A stretch of DNA of 64,000 bases from Phoronis australis (GCA_002633005.1 NMRA01000162.1:548666-612665), one strand, 5' to 3'; positions 45,766-57,626 are shown, counted from the first letter of the stretch. Program-made: numbers and translations. The notes: generated from the sequence alone by a model not told the origin.

Positions 45766-46391
45766 GCTTTCGGAGGAGGCTCAGAGATTGCTGGTGATAA
45801 ACACCCATAAGGGGTTATGTGCGTACCAACGGTTACCGTTTGGGTTGCACTCAGCGTGCCATGGAAAATGTGCTGAGAGGGATACCCGGTTGCGCCGTTT
45901 ATGTTGATGATATCATTGTCACGGGTTCGTCGATTGCCGAGCATCGCGAGAACCTTAAGTAAGTTTTGGAACGCCTCAGTAGTTGCGGATTGCGCTTAAA
46001 CAGAGCGAAGTGCAAGTTTTTGCAGTCCGAGGTGCGGTACTTGGGCCACCGGATTACGGCCCAAGGGATACACCCTCTTGAGGACAAAGTAGAAAGCGTT
46101 CATCGGTTTCCGGTTCCAAAGGATAAGTCTGAGGTTGCTACTTTTTGTGGTATGGTGAAGTACTATCACCGGTTTTTGCCGCGTGCTGCGGACGTGTTGG
46201 CCCCACTCTACGCGCTGGAAAAGAAGAACATCCCTTGGAGATGGACACAGAAGGAGGAGGACTCTTTCAACGCCGCGAAAGAACTTTTGACGTCGAACAC
46301 TTTGTTATGTCACTACGACCCAAGTAAACCGTTATCGATTACGATCGATGCTTCTTCGTTCGGCTTGGGGGCAGTGTTAGAGCAGGCGGTC
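45766..46391 (+). pseudogene. Gypsy reverse transcriptase C-terminal part and RNase H start
   Basis: Resumes with LSEEAQRLLVINTHKGL and YQRLPFGLHSA, then a frameshift near 45858 before MENVLRGIPGCAVYVDDIIV (YVDD at 45899-45910). A TAA at 45960-45962 follows. The frame then holds the RT thumb (YLGHRITAQGIHPL), FCGMVKYYHRFLP, and the RNase H start ITIDASSFGLGAVLEQ, up to the N gap. Confidence 0.9.
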
Positions 46392-46861
46392 NNNNNNNNN
46401 NNNNNNNNNNNNNNNNNNNNNNNNNNNNNNNNNNNNNNNNNNNNNNNNNNNNNNNNNNNNNNNNNNNNNNNNNNNNNNNNNNNNNNNNNNNNNNNNNNNN
46501 NNNNNNNNNNNNNNNNNNNNNNNNNNNNNNNNNNNNNNNNNNNNNNNNNNNNNNNNNNNNNNNNNNNNNNNNNNNNNNNNNNNNNNNNNNNNNNNNNNNN
46601 NNNNNNNNNNNNNNNNNNNNNNNNNNNNNNNNNNNNNNNNNNNNNNNNNNNNNNNNNNNNNNNNNNNNNNNNNNNNNNNNNNNNNNNNNNNNNNNNNNNN
46701 NNNNNNNNNNNNNNNNNNNNNNNNNNNNNNNNNNNNNNNNNNNNNNNNNNNNNNNNNNNNNNNNNNNNNNNNNNNNNNNNNNNNNNNNNNNNNNNNNNNN
46801 NNNNNNNNNNNNNNNNNNNNNNNNNNNNNNNNNNNNNNNNNNNNNNNNNNNNNNNNNNNNN
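46392..46861. other. Assembly gap, 470 N
   Basis: Run of N hiding the end of RNase H and the start of integrase. Frames passing through it are not evidence of coding. Confidence 1.
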
Positions 46862-47684
46862 CTGCGTGTTGTGGGGTGCCAGAGTAGTTGTCCCACCCCA
46901 AGGTCGCGATGCTGTTATGAATGAACTACACGACACACATCCCGGCATAGTGCGAATGAAGATGTTAGCTCGTGGATACGTGTGGTGGCCTAACATGGAC
47001 AGTGAACTTGAAAGGAAAGTTCATGCGTGTAAAACTTGCCAGTCGGTGCGGAATATTCCGAACAAACGTCAACCACTACACCCGTGGGAGTACCCCAGTA
47101 AGCCATGGTCCAGACTGCATATAGACTACGCAGGGCCCATGGAAGGTAGAATGTTCTTGGTCGTCGTTGATGCGTTTTCGAAATGGATGGACGTTTTTCC
47201 TACGTCAAGCTCGTCCTCCGCGGTAACAATTTCGAAGTTGAGAGCATTGTTCAGTACGCACGGTTTGCCAGACTTGATTGTCTCGGACAACGGGACCTGC
47301 TTTACGAGTGAGGAGTTTAAAAAGTTTCTCATGTCTAATGGAGCACGACACGTCACGGGTGCTCCGTACCATCCCCCCAAAAATGGATTGGCGGAAGCGA
47401 TGAAGAAATGTGCCGGGTCCCTTGAGGACAAGTTGTTGCGTTTTTTGTTTGACTACCGTATCACACCACACTCATCGACTGGAGTTGCTCCTTGTGAGCT
47501 ATTGATGAACCGCAGGCTGGGGTCCCGTTTTGATAGGTTGTTGCCTGATGTCAACAAGAAGGTCGAAGACATCCAGCGTAGGCAGATGAGGCAGTACAGT
47601 GGAGCAAATAAGCTGCAGGAATACCAACTGGAGATAGTGTTTACTTTAGAAATTACTCTCAGTATGGGCCGCCTAATCTGTTAG
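46862..47684 (+). pseudogene. Gypsy integrase
   Basis: Zinc-binding HHCC region (ELHDTHPGIVRMKMLARGY, then CKTCQ), core with the DDE residues in LHIDYAGP, LIVSDNGTCF and NGLAEAMKK. The latter stretch is several residues shorter than usual before FLFDYRITPHSSTG, indicating a deletion. The frame is lost near 47640. Confidence 0.9.
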
Positions 47685-48004
47685 GCACCGTGGAAGATAT
47701 TACTGGCCCGGTGTCATGTAGGATTCGCTGTCAGGATGGCCGAGTGTTCAGACGCCATCACGACCAGATGTTTAAAGGTGTGCCCTAGGAGCATGAGGTG
47801 TCGGCGCGCGTGGATGTTGGTGTTGAACCGCAGCAGACCCCAAGCTCAGTAGCGTCATCCGAAGTAGGCCCGGTTGCAGAGGTGACCCGGTCAGGGGCTG
47901 TGGTTGCTGAAACAAACGGCGCTGTGGAGAGTGCTAGCCCTGAGGCCCCCCCTCTCCGGCGTTCCGTGCGAGTACGGAAGCCTGTTGATAAACTGAACTT
48001 GTAG
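47640..48004 (+). pseudogene. Gypsy integrase C-terminal tail, shifted frame
   Basis: In a second frame: YSQYGPPNLLGTVEDITGPV, CRIRCQDGRVFRRHHDQM, a TAG at 47787-47789, then an acidic and proline-rich tail ending PPLRRSVRVRKPVDKLNL and a stop. Basic RRSxRxRKPxDxLxL tails are common at the end of gypsy pol. Confidence 0.75.
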
Positions 48005-48129
48005 ACACTAAGGAGTTGGAGTAGTTAACCAATTCGTTGACATTTTAATCAGATACTAGTCAGACTTTTGTTGAAGAGACATTAATTACTACACTTAAAA
48101 TGGACGTTACTAACGTGGCATACTTTAAC

Positions 48130-48143
48130 GGGATGGGGAGGGG
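48130..48143 (+). promoter_or_regulatory. Polypurine tract
   Basis: GGGATGGGGAGGGG directly precedes the 3' LTR (one T inside), the plus-strand primer site. Confidence 0.85.
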
Positions 48144-48305
48144 TGTGATGTACTGTCTTGCAGTGACATCTATTGAGTAGTTTTAGTATTGGAGTTGACA
48201 GCCTCACTTTGGCGAGTCTTCAGTGAGCAGCCATTTAGCATTGTATTGTTTTAGTCTGTTCTCAGAAATAAATCAGATTTTATCCGAAACATCGGCTATA
48301 CTACA
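48144..48305 (+). repeat. 3' LTR, 162 bp
   Basis: Same length as the 5' LTR with three substitutions (aaag/acag, tctgg/tttgg, tgcta/tacta). Confidence 0.95.
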
Positions 48306-48310
48306 CCACA
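48306..48310. repeat. CCACA target-site duplication, right
   Basis: Matches 37389-37393. Confidence 0.9.
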
Positions 48311-48402
48311 CATTTTCAGTTATCAGAACCATGCGAAACGGCGCGATATCTCGAGGTGATGCCTTCCCAACAGTCCCCTTTGTAAACCTCTTCCAATTCT
48401 AT

Positions 48403-49001
48403 TTAAGGTATGTTGAACTCGCCAGTTTGTGAATTTTTCTTTTTTTTTCGTCGCGCTTTTGCACGCGTCGACCACTCTCTCTCAACGTAACCTTGAACAC
48501 CCACCGCATATGTCTGGGACTTGGAAGCCGTTGTTGAAGAAACCTTGTTCTCACGTCTTTTAGGCAATGGTGCTTCGTTGTTTTCGGAGACTCTGGCGGA
48601 TTTCAATTGTCGCTTCAGAGCAGGCTTTACTAGTTCGCTGACATTGACAGCAAGGGTACTTCCTCGTGCCAGAGAACGTGCACTTGTCTTGTCACATTCG
48701 TCCCATTTCTCGTAAATGTTACATTCCGTTTTTAAAGACATGCGCACCAGCTGCTCAATACTGTCTTTCAGCACCAAATGTTGATCATCGCCGTCCTCGA
48801 TGTATAACGTTGGACTATTGTCGCTCACTATTTTCACATTTTTTTCTGGGATATAACACTTACTGGGTTGCCTGGAACGGGGCCTGTCTCTCATGTTAGC
48901 AATGGAGCGCCTTCTCGTCTTGAACAGAATAATCAGAATTCCTGTCAAGATTACCAAGAAGATTGCACCTCCTAATGACGATCCTGTGACAATTGAATCA
49001 T
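48403..49001 (-). CDS. Terminal exon: transmembrane helix plus cytoplasmic tail (receptor-like, paralog A)
   Basis: Acceptor cttttggttacag, then an open frame to TAA at 48403-48405, about 199 residues. It starts with an outer stub (DSIVTGSSLGG), a transmembrane helix (AIFLVILTGILIILF) and a basic stop-transfer KTRRRS, then a tail with CYIPE, LYIEDG, LKDSIEQLVRMSLKTECNIYE and a lysine-rich end. It begins in splice phase 1, so earlier exons must supply an ectodomain; none was found between here and 62 kb. The layout matches paralog B at 62258-62907. It was not identified with a known family; the Tyr motifs suggest phosphotyrosine signalling. Confidence 0.68.
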
Positions 49002-49779
49002 CTGTAACCAAAAGCACACGTCACGCGATTTCTACAATTGCATGTGATAAAGACGTTACTTATTTAAAAAATCACCAAATGTTCTAATGGCAGGGATAAC
49101 TTTTACAGTCATGAAATTGAGGGCCACTTTCTGAGAGCACCTACAGGTTGTTCTACATGCCCATGACATTTTATGAGTGCTTGGTCTACCCCTAGATATG
49201 CACTAAGCCAACTTTGGTTTTTCAAACACAAGCTTCGTTTTGCTTTCAAGCTGATTTTGCCAAAAGGGCTTTTTTCTATACTTATTTTTGAAAAAAGCTC
49301 TCAGGTTTGCAAGACTAGTAAACTTAGGCACAGTTATGTTTTTCTGTGAATGTATCTAGCCTTAAGATTCAAAAATACGCTTGGTATTTAAGACAGAGAA
49401 TTTCAATTTTATGTACTGGCTTTTCAAAGGTGAGAATTTTTGCGAATATTCAACGGCCTGATTATACCCATTTTAAATAAGGAAAGAACAAAGAATGCAG
49501 CATGTGAGTATGCGACCAGTGTGATTTGGTAGTATTGGAATAGTTTAATACGTACATTAATTTAGATAGTTAAAACTGATGTCAAAATACAAAAATGTCT
49601 GCTATACTTCCGCTGTCGTACAGTTTCATAGCGATGGTAAATAACAACAGACACTGAGAAATTCATTTTTCCATCCAAAAACTTTCAGAAATTTTCGACA
49701 TCTGCTTTCCTGATGTTAAGAAAAACAACAACGGACTTAAACCGGCTTGACCATCATGTAGAAGAAAAAACACAGTGTC
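49002..49779. other. No feature seen
   Basis: AT-rich, expected to be intron of the gene whose last exon is 48403-49001. Confidence 0.45.
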
Positions 49780-50206
49780 CACCTGGCCGCTGTACACAGA
49801 CGTTATTGCATGTTGCGCTTAGTTAATATCCGTCCTTACCACGGTTCATGGGTCTCTTCTCTTTTCTGATGTGGATCGAGTCCATATCTTTCTTTTAAGA
49901 TAATTGACCTCCGTGCCAATGTTAGCCACACACGAACAGCCAAAGGTCTGGAATTTCTCTAGATAGTCTGTGATTGCAGGTTCATTAACCTCACGTAGTG
50001 GCTCTGGTGAAACTTGTTAAAATAAACTGCGTTAACCTCTTTTTAACGATCCTTGAGTCGACATTTAAAATTTGCAGATATGTTGCTTGTAAATGTTTGG
50101 TCACAGGAGCGCAGGGTATATTGTTGACAATACCACTAGAGTCTGCAGTGTCCCTTTTATCCCTCGGATATATCAAGACACTCCGCATCGTCCTGTGTGG
50201 CCACAT
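49780..50206 (-). pseudogene. Decayed GIY-YIG retroelement C-terminus (Penelope-like), copy 1
   Basis: Minus-strand translation reads SGIVNNIPCA, VDSRIVKKRLTQFILT, then PAITDYLEKFQTFGCSC and NYLKRKIWTRSTSEK. This follows the GIY-YIG nuclease and its downstream 'SATTDHxxxxxHxIDWxxxxVxxxExxxxxRKxxExxxI' region found at the end of Penelope-like and related elements. The YIG half and catalytic Arg context are degraded. Confidence 0.55.
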
Positions 50207-50302
50207 CGCCCGTTTGATTCCATGCTACATGTACACTTCACTCCTCGTTTCTGAGACTCTGATCAGAGTGTACAAGAAGTTTGCGATCAAAACAGCGATG
50301 AA

Positions 50303-50720
50303 GCCTCACGCGACCTTGAGGATTGTGTCGGTACATCCGAAGGGTAAACGTGAAATTGAACACTCTAATGGTCATGCCTACAAAATACCTTGCGCCTACC
50401 GTCATCAGACATTACATGCATATGCGACACCTCTAAGAATTTTTAATATTACGTCAAGAGACACCAGAAAGAGGGTCAGGCGGTGACTAAATACTTTATT
50501 CACAAGAGCTACTAGAATTATGCTTAAGAAATCAGCAACCACAGATCATGCAGCTAGAGACAACCATGTTATTGATTGGCCGGGTGTAGCTATCATCGAG
50601 AGGGAGGCCAGAGATACTAAAAGAAAAACACGAGAGTCGACATCCACCAGAAAATGGAGATCATCCATCAACCGTAATGAGGGCGAATATAAATTCAGTG
50701 CAACGCACGACATCCTGTGA
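50303..50720 (+). pseudogene. Decayed GIY-YIG retroelement C-terminus (Penelope-like), copy 2
   Basis: Plus-strand copy: SNGHAYKIPCAYRHQTLHAY, TSRDTRKRVRR, stop, then KKSATTDHAARDNHVIDW, EREARDTKRKTREST and INRNEGEYKFSATHDIL. It aligns residue by residue with copy 1 on the other strand. Two frames are needed, so it is dead. Confidence 0.62.
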
Positions 50721-52399
50721 ACAGTGCCACCTAGTATGCATCAAATAAGACGTCATGCATATGTCGAAAATCTCTGCAGGAATTTCACGGTTCTTTGGAT
50801 GGAAACATGAATTTCTCTGTATCTGTTGGCACAAATCCATTTATTTTAGGATTAACATCCAGGTGTTCGGACATTATGCCTGCATTGGTCTTTCTCAATT
50901 ATCATAACTGGCATTTTATGAAACTGGACGTCGTGTTGCCTGCCAAATAATTATCGTTTGAGTATCTTTTTCGTTATCTGAAACTTTGTCTCTGGATTGA
51001 TCGACCCTTATGGTAACAACGATTAACAGTGTCTAATTCCCTTTTTTCACAGCAGAATAAACGTATGTGGCAATGAAACGTGTGAAACAAAACAAAATGA
51101 ATAAACACACATGAAGAAGGAATTGTGCAACTTTAAACCTCGGAAATCAACCATCAGAAATGGTGCTCACTTTACAAACTTTGCCAGTTGAACGGACAAA
51201 GTAATCCAGATGTTTCAGAACTTCATTAATAGATCGGATCTTAACAGTCCTCACTACACAGTTTGTGCATCTCCATCCCGCAGCAAAAGTTTGAGATGAC
51301 AGCCATTCAAGAAAAGAAGCCACTGATCTGGGTCTCTATTTGTCGTCTCATTTAAAACGTATATTTGCATTCTTCTAAAAACCTTTGGGCAACCACACCT
51401 CTCGACCCACGACCACTCTGACCCACGGCCCACAATCCTCCTCGACCCAGTCGAAACAGGCTCGGCTTAATCGGAACATGTAGTACGCGTGTGACCTGCA
51501 GGACGGACGATTCTGTCCGTGAGCTCAGCTGACTTTTCCCAGTTTTTGTAAGTAAGAGAATCGATTTGGCAAGTTTGAAATCCAAAAACATAAAGCGCAA
51601 CGCCACCAAATCAATTCAAAGAGCTGTGTTCAGTAGAACAGGGTCATTGTTAGCCTGTCGCGGACTTGTTGAGAGTCACTGCATGCGAACGTCAGGCAAT
51701 TTGCAAGATTATTGGAACACGACATGTAACGAATTTTAAATTTGATATAGTAAATATATCATTTGGGATGAATTAGCTACAAAAATATAAAAATTAAGTT
51801 TTGTCATTCGCCAGTTTGTAATTATATAACGAATTACTAAATCGGGTGAAAAAATGGTCTAACCCCTTGTGCGCAACTGTTGAAAATGCCCTATGTTTCC
51901 ATGGGAATTAAACCACTTTGCGGGCGTTTAAAAATGAAAATTTGATTGAGTTATACACAACTATCCACTTTGTAATTGAGAATGCCAAAAATAATTCAGA
52001 ATGACGTATTTTGATACTTTTAAGGAACTTTTGAATACATTTACCAATTGAGACCTATATGGAGGCCTATGTAATTCAAGCACGCAAAAACGCACACCAC
52101 CCACACATGGGTTCTGTGATAGCTAATGCTCTCGTCTTTGACCAGATATTGTTATTTCCGTGGACAGCACCTTTTTTAATTCTCGAATTTGCACTTTAGC
52201 GAAGGCGCTTTCAACACTTTCACCTGTTTCATACTGCCACCAATAGAGGGCGGCAAAGCAGAAAATATGAAAAACATGATCCAAATTGGAAGTATATCGT
52301 AATAAAAAATCATCTTAAATTTTATTCAAGATAACTAGAATTGCTTCGAGCGTTTCTTTAGCGAAATATTGCGTTGTTTACATTAAGCTAAGAAACGGA
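50721..52399. other. No feature seen
   Basis: Intergenic or intronic; a GACCCACG-type short repeat at about 51405-51450 is the only pattern. Confidence 0.45.
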
Positions 52400-53800
52400 A
52401 TGAGGTTCACAAAAATAGGTCACGCTCTGAAGGAAAATGGCCAAGCCAGCATGAGCGAGCCGATGTGTTACTTACAACAAAGATATTGTCAAATACCTGA
52501 AAAGTGTCAGCGCACTAGATCACTTGGAAAAATGGGAGTTAATTGGCAATTTGGCACGAATGGGAGTGTGAGAGACAAAGGAACTAGCCAGCCTGTTATA
52601 ACAAAAGATCTTATGTCCAAAGCACCTTATGTGGCAGTATCTAGGTTGTAAGCCAAGGTGTACGTTTGCAGCATCAGGAATGCAAAGGATGTTCACCACT
52701 CAATCCCAGCTTTACGTCAACTTAGTAACTTTTCATTTGAAGGTGAGTTACGTAACAATTAATATTTTTTCTCAGAAATCTCACTGTGATTAGTCATACC
52801 ATCGGAGAATTAGTTTCAGCTGTGTATGAGGTCTGAAACAAAAGTTAATATTTGATGGAATGGAATATTCTTTCATCGTTTGATTTTTGACAAGGACTTG
52901 TGTTCTAATGCTTACAACTAAGTTACCTATTTCAACTAGAAAAGTGGTTGCTTGGAAAGCATATGGGATCGGAGATGGAGTGGTTTTGGAGAGTCGTGCT
53001 TCTGATTGCAAACCAGTGGAACTAGTGATTGAGGAATGTCATGTCGAATCCTCATTGAGACCTTTCACTAGTTTCTGCGATCGAAAGACGAAGGTATTCA
53101 TGTATCCAAAAGATGGCTGTAACAACACTTTTGGCTTTCAAAACAAACTCAAGCAGCAAGTTAGCATCGGCTAGCATGATAAACAGCCAACAGCGCTTGA
53201 AGTTAATCGCGGAGAGATAGTGGGTTGCCAAAGTCACAGGGATACAAGGTGAAGTTCATGATCTAACAGCATAGTCGTTGAACTCAATTTGGCATCACAA
53301 ATCCATAAGTTTGACATACAGGTATAACCTTTGTTGTGCATTTTAGTCACTGACTGTTCCAAGTTGACTTAATGGTTAACATGGAAATGCGCTGTGTGAT
53401 GTTCTATATTACAACCCAACAAAAAGTGAAGCTGTTGTGGAACATGCTACTCAAGAGCCTATGCAGTCATGGCTTGGACATTCGCACAAATTTAGGCTGG
53501 ATTGTTTGACGGGGATTAATGTATCAATCAGACCACTCAAACAGCACAACTCTCTCACTTATGATCACAGCATTTGGAATATCTAAGCTCATTTTGTGAA
53601 TTCACAAAACATGGCTACCCATCCAAAAAGCATGGCTCCTGGTGTTGCATCCAGCTTTGTTACCTTTAAACACTCCTCACACACTCTTCCCTGAGTCTTG
53701 CACATGATTCTAAGTCACGTGGGTTTTTAAACTGATTATTGGTTGCAAAAGCTGTGTTTGATTTGTATGAAGAGGGATTATTTTATAATTAGGTGTGTGA
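52400..53800 (+). pseudogene. Unrecognised decayed coding stretch
   Basis: Open pieces at 52400-52651 and 52887-53174 (ASDCKPVELVIEECHVESS and more) and a stop-poor stretch near 53390-53580 with GHSHKFRLDCL. Codon-like texture but no recognised motif and several frame changes. It could be an old transposon gene. Confidence 0.22.
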
Positions 53801-54690
53801 GTGGTGTTCACGAGTGTTTGACAATTGTTCTTCTGGTAGCCTGCCAGTGGTCTAGGTAAAATATACTATCTTATTGAGTTTTACATTTGCAGGTGTAAAA
53901 ATGCAGGCAGCTACTACCCAAACAGCAGGAGAATCATACAGCACAATGGGATGGGTTCTGAAGTCAGCATAAAGGTCTGAAATAATGACTGAAAGCGTAA
54001 AGATGTTTTTGACTGATGCGTTCAACGAAGGCATGAAAACTGGTCAAAAAGCGATCCAATGAGGTGTTCTCAACAAAGTCAACAATCATAGAAGTGCTGT
54101 TTGAATATCTTGAGCAGTATCCATGTAGATCGTAATCATCATTGTTACTGTATTCTTGTTGTGCACTTTATGGTGTGTCTATTGCTATGAAGTAATGTTG
54201 CTAGTGAGTTTGATTCCTTGATATTTTCTGTGAAATTACTTCTTACGTCAAGTGTCCCTTTAACTGTCATTTCCAGGTTATTTGTATACATTAATATACA
54301 GTACAAGCCAAACGTATCCTGACAAAATAACCCGTAATTCCTTGCCATGACAGCTGGGACAAAAGTAGAATTCGTGGTCAAAGTTAAGGGAAACTGGAAA
54401 GTCAGTATGGTGGCTAAGACATTCTGTAATTAGTTGGGTAATAGTTATTACCAGTCATTTTTGCCTTAACAGGACTAAACATCAAGTGGGGCAGAGATTT
54501 ATAGTGTCTGATTGCTTTTGCCTTGTTCTGTATGACAGTTTGCAAGCATGCGTGTGTAGGCCCATTATGCTGTCATCCTGGTCTTTTTGTCTGGCATCTG
54601 CAGCTGCATCTCCAAATCCTTGGTGAATTTGAAATTTTACAAATGAGATGACACAAGAGCGTTTTGGGATGTATTTGACTACCACTGGGC
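53801..54690. other. No feature seen
   Basis: Only short shadow ORFs. Confidence 0.4.
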
Positions 54691-55620
54691 CCCTATAGGC
54701 AACTTTACTTCTTCATGTTAGTCTCTTTAACTAGCAAGTGTCTTGACTGATTTTCATCAAATTTCGCAAATTATTTTCAGTTATGGAGACAGCCACGTTT
54801 TCCTAATTCTTGGCGTACCTAAATGTAATCTGTACAGAAACGTTGCCATTGAGATGAGCACGACTGACACTGATTGTTGATTGGACGATATCCTATGGTG
54901 CCCTTTAATGGCAGTGCTGTAGGGGTAAAATTAAAGGTACTGTAAGTAGGCGCCCAAAGCCCACCGCATCACCTTGAGCACTGAACGTAACTTATGGTGC
55001 GTAGGCACTACGTTCAAATGCCAAAAGGTGGTTTGTTGCGCCTACCTGTGCCTAAGCGCCATTACAGCACTGCCTAATGGCAATTTAGGTTTCCTTTATG
55101 TATGCCTCTATATCTACCAAGTTTCTTGATGTATTTTCGTGCAATATGGTATACTTGTCTTCTTTTGAGGAGACGAGAACAATCTGCTATTTTCGGCTGG
55201 ATTTAAAATATTCTGTGCCAATAAAGATTATTAGTTCTGGCAGCAGCCTCTCTGTCCTTGAAATTGCTTGGAGGATAGCTCTGAAATTTTGCTCACGTGT
55301 TCCTATTGAGATGATCACGACTGACATGTTTTCTGATGGATGCAATCACCGAGACGCCCGGAGTGGCAATTTGTTTGTTTATCTGCACCGCAATACTTAC
55401 AAAGTTCTGCTGATGAATCTGGGTGCAATATTATGTATGTGTTACATTATTGAGGAGAGTATGCTTGGCATAAATTCTAGGACATATCTGAGTGCTGTGG
55501 CGACTCTAGGGATTCTGTATCAACCAAGTATCTTGATGTATGGAATATGGCAAGAATGTGACAGCGATTGTCTTGTTTCAGACGAATATACATGTAATGT
55601 ATGCTGCATCACCTAGAGGT
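54690..55620. repeat. Diverged tandem repeat, units of about 290 bp
   Basis: 'gttgccattgagatgagcacgactgac' (54842) recurs as 'gttcctattgagatgatcac' (55299); 'tggcaattta/tggcaatttg' followed by pyrimidine-rich text recurs at 55078 and 55365; 'accaagt.tcttgatgta' recurs at 55117 and 55523. A 172-codon ORF runs through it but has repeat texture. Copy 1 is split by a MITE. Confidence 0.5.
54910..55074 (+). mobile_element. 165-bp MITE with GGCAGTGCTGTA ends and TAAT target duplication
   Basis: Perfect 12-bp inverted ends (GGCAGTGCTGTA / TACAGCACTGCC), with further imperfect inverted match inside (GTAGGCGC). TAAT flanks at 54906-54909 and 55075-55078. The neighbouring repeat copy shows the empty site. 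Confidence 0.75.
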
Positions 55621-56216
55621 TTTTTATTTTACATGTATATATTACATATCATTAACATCCCTGGAAGCATACCGCCAGAGCACTATCCGTTTTTCCTGTT
55701 TTTGTATGGTGTTGACAAAAATGCAGTGTGATGTAGACTATGGTTTCATTTTTACTTCTTTTGATCAAAGATCTCGATACCCAAAACTTAACGTTCACAA
55801 CTAGCTTTAACACCCACACATAATACACATATGCACTATAATCAATTTACAGGTGGGAAACTAAAGTGTTCTATCCATAACTCGATGTCAACCATGACCA
55901 AAGGCTGCGTTGTATAAATTTCCTGTGTAATAAATACTGCACTGATGTGTTTTTCTATGTGTTGCAAGTCAGAGTTTCCGTGAGTATTAGACAATAAAAC
56001 ACTTAAGTTCACCGATACCTTACGTAAAATAGTTTGACATTTTAGTAGTCTGCCTGTATTTTAAATTCATAGCACCACTGCAATTGACCCTTTTGAAATT
56101 CTTGATCTCTCCCAGTGGTTTACCTCTGATGACCAGATTAACCACTGACATTCCTAGACCTATGTAGTATTTTTATGTATATCTCGAATTCATATTGTGT
56201 TAGGGATGTTCTATAA
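55621..56216. other. No feature seen
   Basis: AT-rich, no repeat or gene noticed. Confidence 0.4.
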
Positions 56217-56597
56217 TCGTCACTCGGGTTCCCTTTTCTTTAAAAATGAAGTAAATTTTCTTCATTGCACAGTAGACCAGACGACAGAAAAGGAGTCGTA
56301 GTGCGCAGCGCCACTGCCGGTCGCCTGGGTTATCGCGGGAGAGTCTATACTTAGCCATAGTTCCTTTACGATTGCGCCGTGTTCCGAATTTGACACTTGA
56401 AATTGGATCTGAGCCCACCCACCATAACACTAAAACTGCGCATATTTAAATCTTGTTTCTTCCGTATAATTTTAATTACCGGGGTTAATTAATAAACTCA
56501 ACATTTCCCTACGCTCCTGCTGTTTTATTTTTTCGGCAGCCAAGGGAGGGGGTGCCGGGACCCCTGGGCGCCCCCTAAATCCGCCTATGAGTACGTC
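56217..56597. repeat. Direct repeat, copy 1 (about 380 bp)
   Basis: Matches 57162-57626 with about one difference per ten bases. It ends in a G-rich block and 'taaatccgcctatg', resembling the terminal GGCGGATTTAG of widespread DNA transposons. Confidence 0.8.
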
Positions 56598-57161
56598 CCT
56601 CATTCCTTGTGCTTCAGTCGTCAGTATGTGTTTCAGTCGGAAGAGGCGCGCCTTCAAGAGGACATTGCAAGGTGCAAACCAATCTGAACAACAATAAGGT
56701 AGTATAGATTCCTGTTTATAGTTATAATAGCTATATTCGTAACCTTTACATGTATTGTACCTGTGGCGGATCTAGGATATCACATGGGGGGGCAACATTT
56801 TGTCCGGCTGCCAGCATTTGCCCAAAGTGAACCACAATTGTAGATGCGCATAGCACCGTATGGGGGGAGGTCGGGAGGGGGGTTTGCGCGCGTGGATTAC
56901 CACTACACCACCACGAATTAACTAATCACACACTAAGAGACCTACTTTTTTGCTATCAATTCTTAACAAATTTGTCGTATTTAAATTAGTCTTCAAATGC
57001 CCAAAGTACCAAATTCGTTTTTCGTGTTGGCAATAATGACGGGATTGCTTTGGAGATCGTCCTAAGATAAGGTTTGACAAAGAGAGTATTGCGAGTTTCT
57101 GAGTGATTCACTAAGGCTTCGATTAAAATTCACATCTTACCAGCAGCTTCTGTTTTTTTCA

Positions 57162-57626
57162 TCGTCACTCAGGTTCCATTTTCTTTAAAAAATGAAGTAA
57201 ATTGTCTTCATTGCACAGTAGAGCAGACGACGGAAAAGGATTCGTTGTGAGCAGCGCCACTGCCGGTCGCCTGGGATATCGCGGGAGAGCCTATACTTAG
57301 CCATAGTTCCGTTATGAATGCGCCGTGTTCAGAATTTGACACTTGAAATTGGACTTGAGCCCCCCCCCAACACTAAAACTGCACACATTTAAATCTTTTT
57401 TCATCCGTATCATTTTAATTACCGGGGTTAATTAATAAACTCAAAATTTCCCTACGCTCTTACTGTTTTATTTTTTGCGGCAGCCAAGGGGGGGGGCCGG
57501 GCCCCNNNNNNNNNNNNNNNNNNNNNNNNNNNNNNNNNNNNNNNNNNNNNNNNNNNNNNNNNNNNNNNNNNNNNNNNNNNNNNNNGCCCCCTGGGCCGCC
57601 CTCCTAAATCCGCCTATGTGTACGTC
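57162..57626. repeat. Direct repeat, copy 2, containing an 80-N gap
   Basis: Second copy, 945 bp downstream. Positions 57506-57585 are N, inside the G/C-rich block. Confidence 0.8.

Larger units (their letters stand above)
37394..48305 (+). mobile_element. Ty3/gypsy LTR retrotransposon (mag-like), defective, with nested insertion
   Basis: Complete in outline: 162-bp LTR, tRNA-Ser primer site, gag with zinc knuckles, protease, reverse transcriptase, RNase H, integrase, polypurine tract, 162-bp LTR, and a CCACA 5-bp target duplication. The LTRs differ at 3 of 162 positions, so the insertion is fairly recent. Lesions: at least two frameshifts before the protease, Asp-to-Gly in the protease active site, frameshifts in and before RT, a stop after the YVDD region, a 6378-bp TTAA-flanked insert inside RT, a 470-N gap over RNase H/integrase, and a deletion in the integrase. 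The short LTR and tRNA-Ser primer recall the mag lineage; that placement is inferred. Confidence 0.93.

Noticed and set aside
46313-46996. Minus-strand ORFs across the N gap
   Set aside because: They exist only because N is read as open; they are antisense to gypsy pol.
49998-50486. 162-codon plus-strand ORF
   Set aside because: Its first half is antisense to the minus-strand GIY-YIG relic and its second half is the plus-strand relic; the join is accidental.
55098-55616. 172-codon ORF
   Set aside because: It lies over diverged tandem repeat units with no domain; length is explained by repeat composition.
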